DNA from: Pseudothermotoga hypogea DSM 11164 = NBRC 106472
GTDB taxonomy: Bacteria; Thermotogota; Thermotogae; Thermotogales; DSM-5069
DNA length: 64,000 bases
NCBI RefSeq assembly: GCF_000816145.1
Contig: NZ_CP007141.1
Coordinates: 558,001 to 622,000 of the forward strand
Direction: 5' to 3'
Shown: piece after piece, positions 59,858-64,000 of the stretch
Position numbering within the stretch: position 1 is the stretch's first letter
Layout: every line of letters starts with the position of its first letter
The notes under the pieces: model-generated
The model's database searches: none
What the model was told of the DNA's origin: nothing
What the model saw: only the letters and a program-made list of their open reading frames with translations
Translations under genes and position numbers: made by a program

Positions 59858-61217
59858 CCTATACATCCTCTTTACGAGTTTGCAGAGGCCTGTGTTTTTG
59901 GTAAACAGTCGCCAGGGCCTGGTCTCTGCGACCGCCTCGGGCTCCCCCAGTTTCCGGGTTGCCCCTTCCCCTGGGTTCACCCTACCGCGGCACCCCATCT
60001 CCCGAAGTTACGGGGTCAACTTGCCGAGTTCCTTGGCGAGGGTTATCCCGCTCCCCTGAGCCTTCTCAGCCCGCCCACCTGTGTCGGTTTGCGGAACGGT
60101 CACCTGCAATCTCAAACGGTGCACGAGGATTTTCTCGGCAGTGTGGGGTCAGCACCGTTGGACCCTCACGGGCCCTCCCCATCACGGCTCAGGCTCCGGG
60201 TGCGGATTTACCTACACCCATCAACGCCCTAACCGCTTGGAAGGGAATGCCACTTACCCTCGGCGCTTACCCTCCTGCGTCACCCCTTGCACCTCGATTG
60301 CAGGTGGCGCTGGAATATTAACCAGCTTCCCTTCGGCTACCCCTTTCGGGTTTACCTTAGGGTACCGGCTAACCCTGGGAGGACGACCCTTCCCCAGGTA
60401 CCCTTGGGCTTACGGGGGGAGAGATTCTCACTCTCCTCTCGCATACTCATGTCCGCATTCTCACTTCCGCCTCGTCCAGCAGCCCTCGCGGGTCTGCCTT
60501 CGCCCTACAGCGGAAAGCTCCCCTACCGCCTGCACCTCGTCGGTGCAGACCCGCGGCTTCGGGGGGTGGCTTGAGCCCCGTTACATCTTCGGCGCAGCGC
60601 ACCTCGACTGGTGAGCTGTTACGCACTCTTTAAAGGATGGCTGCTTCTAAGCCAACCTCCCAGTTGTCTTAGGTGCGCCACATCCTTTACCACTTAGCCA
60701 CCTCTCCGGGCCCTTAGCCGGCGGTCTGGGCTGTTCCCCTTTTGACCATGGAGCTTATCCCCCACAGTCTTTCTCCCGGGCTTTATGTGCAGGGATTCGG
60801 AGTTTGACAGGGTTCGGAGGTTACCCCCCTAGCCCTATCAGTGCTCTACCCCCTGCACAGACCACCCGAGGCCGCACCTCAATGCGTTTCGGGGAGAACC
60901 AGCTATCACCGGGTTCGGTTAGCTTTTCACTCCTACCCCCAGGTCATCCGAGGACTTTTCACTGTCCACCGGTTCGGACCTCCAGTGGGGTTTAGCCCAC
61001 CTTCATCCTGCCCAGGGGTAGCTCACCCGGCTTCGGGTCTGCCGCCAGTGACTAACGCCCTATTCGGACTCGCTTTCGCTACGGCTACGCCTTGTTCGGC
61101 TTAACCTCGCCACTGACGGCAACTCGCGGACTCATTAAGCAAAAGGCACGCCGTCACCCTTACGGGCTCCGACTTAGTGTAGGCATGCGGTTTCAGGTTC
61201 TGTTTCACTCCCCTCCC

Positions 61218-61248
<31 letters not shown>

Positions 61249-61778
61249 AGTGCGCTATCGGACGGCGGGTAGTATTTAGCCTTGGAGGGTGGTCCCCCCT
61301 GATTCCCGCAGGATTCCACGGGTCCCGCGGTACTCGGGGTCGCAACCCAGGAAGTCCTCTACCTTTCGCCTACGGGGCTTTCACCCTCTCTGGCGTGCCA
61401 TCCCAGGCACTTCGGCTAGATAGAGGATTTGTAACTTCCCGGCGAGTCCGTGGCCTCGCCCGGTTGCGCCCCACAACCCCAGTGCAACAACGCCCACGGG
61501 CTTGAGCATTGCACTGGTTTAGGCTCCTCCCCTTTCGCTCGCCGCTACTCAGGGAATCTCGTTTGATTTCTTTTCCTCGGGGTACTGAGATGTTTCACTT
61601 CCCCCGGTGTCGCACCGCCTTTCGGCGGCAACTGGTCTCACGACCAGTTGGGTTTCCCCATTCGGGAATCCCCGGATCAACGCCTGTTTGCGGCTCCCCG
61701 GGGCTTATCGCAGCTTACCACGCCCTTCGTCGCCTCCCGCCGCCAAGGCATCCACCGCATGCCCTTAGTACCTTGACC

Positions 61779-61806
61779 TCTTCGCTTCCTATGCAGTTTT
61801 CAAAGA
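61779..61806 (-). other. 23S processing stem, 5' arm
   Basis: GAAAACTGCATAGGAAGC directly upstream of 23S pairs with the 3' flank at 58053-58080 with few mismatches. Confidence 0.7.
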
Positions 61807-61815
61807 CCCTTCCCT

Positions 61816-61891
61816 TGGTGGAGACGAGGGGATTCGAACCCCTGACTTCCTGCTTGCAAAGCAGGCGCTCTCCCAGCTGAGCTACGTCCCC
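61816..61891 (-). tRNA. tRNA-Ala (anticodon TGC)
   Basis: 76 bases including encoded CCA. The acceptor stem GGGGACG / CGTCTCC contains the G3-U70 pair that marks alanine tRNA; the anticodon loop is CTTTGCAAG; the T loop is GGTTCGAATCC. Confidence 0.98.
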
Positions 61892-61895
61892 TCCA

Positions 61896-61972
<77 letters not shown>

Positions 61973-61985
61973 TCTCGAGTCACTC

Positions 61986-62006
61986 AAAAACGGATAGCAG
62001 TCCCGC
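61986..62006 (-). other. 16S processing stem, 3' arm
   Basis: GCGGGACTGCTATCC followed by GTTTTT complements the leader sequence at 63616-63636: 15 perfect pairs plus six more with one wobble. Confidence 0.85.
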
Positions 62007-62017
62007 TTCACTCCCTA

Positions 62018-63569
<1,552 letters not shown>

Positions 63570-63615
63570 TAAGCAGAAGGTTTAGATCCTTGACCCTTTG
63601 GATTCTTTATGATTG

Positions 63616-63636
63616 GCGGGACTGCTATCCATTTTT
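63616..63636 (-). other. 16S processing stem, 5' arm
   Basis: AAAAATGGATAGCAGTCCCGC in the 16S leader (minus strand, split here as AAAAAT and GGATAGCAGTCCCGC) pairs with the trailer at 61986-62006, giving an RNase III-type processing stalk. Confidence 0.85.
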
Positions 63637-63746
63637 CAATGACCCGACGACAAAACAATGTGAGTCTTCCTCAGACCCTCTGTCGTTCTATTCATTTTCC
63701 AAGACCCTGCTTCTTACAACTGCTCTCACACGAGCGACCGTATATC

Positions 63747-63775
63747 ATGGTACCACCTGTCAAAACGCGTGTCAA
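63747..63775 (-). promoter_or_regulatory. rRNA operon promoter
   Basis: On the minus strand TTGACA (63770-63775), 17 bases and TACCAT (63747-63752). A second TTGACA lies at 63758-63763 inside the spacer, without a matching -10 box at normal distance (GATATA is the nearest, too close). Confidence 0.6.
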
Positions 63776-63811
63776 GTTACGAAAAAGTTAAGGCCAAAGA
63801 AAACTCAGCGT

Positions 63812-64000
63812 TCAACCACCCAGGTAAGCACGCTTAACCTCCTCATTGGCGAGTAATTCTTTTCCGGTACCCTGCAAGACTATCCGTCCAGTCTCGAGTA
63901 CATAAGCGTAATCTGCTATGTTCAAGGCCGCATAAGCATTCTGTTCAATCAGAAGTATTGTCTTACCCTCACTGTGAATCTTGTGAATCACCTCGAACAA
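63812..64000 (-). CDS. ABC transporter ATP-binding protein, LivF-like (C-terminal end; start outside window)
   Basis: Only the last 62 residues are present; the frame is open to the right edge. GKTILLIEQNAYAALNIADYAYVLETGRIVLQG (in two parts) and the terminal AYLGG are typical of LivF, the second ATPase of branched-chain amino acid importers. Its neighbours would be livG, livM, livH to the right. The stop is about 40 bases from the rRNA promoter region, on the same strand, so the transporter is transcribed towards the rRNA operon. Confidence 0.85.
   Translation of the reverse strand: MFEVIHKIHSEGKTILLIEQNAYAALNIADYAYVLETGRIVLQGTGKELLANEEVKRAYLGG

Noticed and set aside
63758-63763. Second TTGACA in the rRNA promoter region as an independent promoter
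   Set aside because: No -10 box is found at 15-19 bases; the only AT-rich hexamer is about 11 bases away.

Overview
The window comes from a thermophilic bacterium of the phylum Thermotogota, probably a Pseudothermotoga/Thermotoga relative. This is inference from several features: overlapping operons with strong GGAGG ribosome sites, ferredoxin-dependent oxoacid oxidoreductases of the four-subunit type, a GH57 glucan enzyme, an archaeal/V-type ATP synthase, hrcA-grpE-dnaJ without dnaK, and a LAGLIDADG group I intron in 23S rRNA of the kind known from Thermotoga. The moderate GC content would suit a P. hypogea-like species, but that is a guess.

Layout. 1-5700 (+): the tail of an alpha-2-macroglobulin, a small HELLH-type metallopeptidase-like protein, a DUF1175 protein, then a subtilisin-like lipoprotein. 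5800-13330 (-): a fermentation operon transcribed as aminotransferase, butyrate kinase 2, phosphate butyryltransferase, butyrate kinase 1, an uncharacterised P-loop ATPase and 2-oxoacid:ferredoxin oxidoreductase subunits D, A, B, C. Together these could turn amino acids into acids with ATP and reduced ferredoxin. 13530-15600 (+): a class V aminotransferase and serA (serine/glycine metabolism). 15600-24950 (-): one long gene train: DUF4912, GH57 branching enzyme, pyruvate:ferredoxin oxidoreductase (porC, D, A, B), NAD salvage (pncA, pncB), vitamin B6 synthesis (pdxS, pdxT) and a degenerate GGDEF-like protein. 25000-27750 (-): hrcA-grpE-dnaJ under a CIRCE operator. 27790-32430 (+): murE, murF, mraY and a secreted propeller-like protein, meeting acpP head to head. 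32830-42660: DUF72 (-), endonuclease IV and RqcH (+), an ABC-2 exporter, then frr-uppS-cdsA-alaS. 42680-49240 (-): a BMP/simple-sugar type ABC importer with a DUF3798 binding protein, a small unknown protein and a duplicated DUF1576 membrane protein. 49400-57720 (+): a nine-gene V-type ATP synthase operon (G/H, I, K, E, C, F, A, B, D) whose K subunit carries the complete sodium-ligand set known from Enterococcus hirae NtpK. 57880-63780 (-): an rRNA operon 16S-tRNA-Ile-tRNA-Ala-23S-5S with a 697-bp group I intron in 23S. 63812-64000 (-): the end of a LivF-type ABC ATPase.

The clearest regulatory signals are two nearly superimposed -35 boxes on opposite strands serving hrcA and murE, a CIRCE element that contains the hrcA ribosome site, a compound palindrome on the -35 box of the fermentation operon, an intra-operon terminator behind the DUF3798 gene, and a hairpin that would hide the pncA ribosome site. 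No CRISPR array, insertion sequence or prophage was seen. No clearly new defence or mobile system is evident. The best candidates for undescribed biology are the orphan ATPase of the fermentation operon, the alpha-2-macroglobulin/metallopeptidase/DUF1175 set, and the DUF1576 pair.
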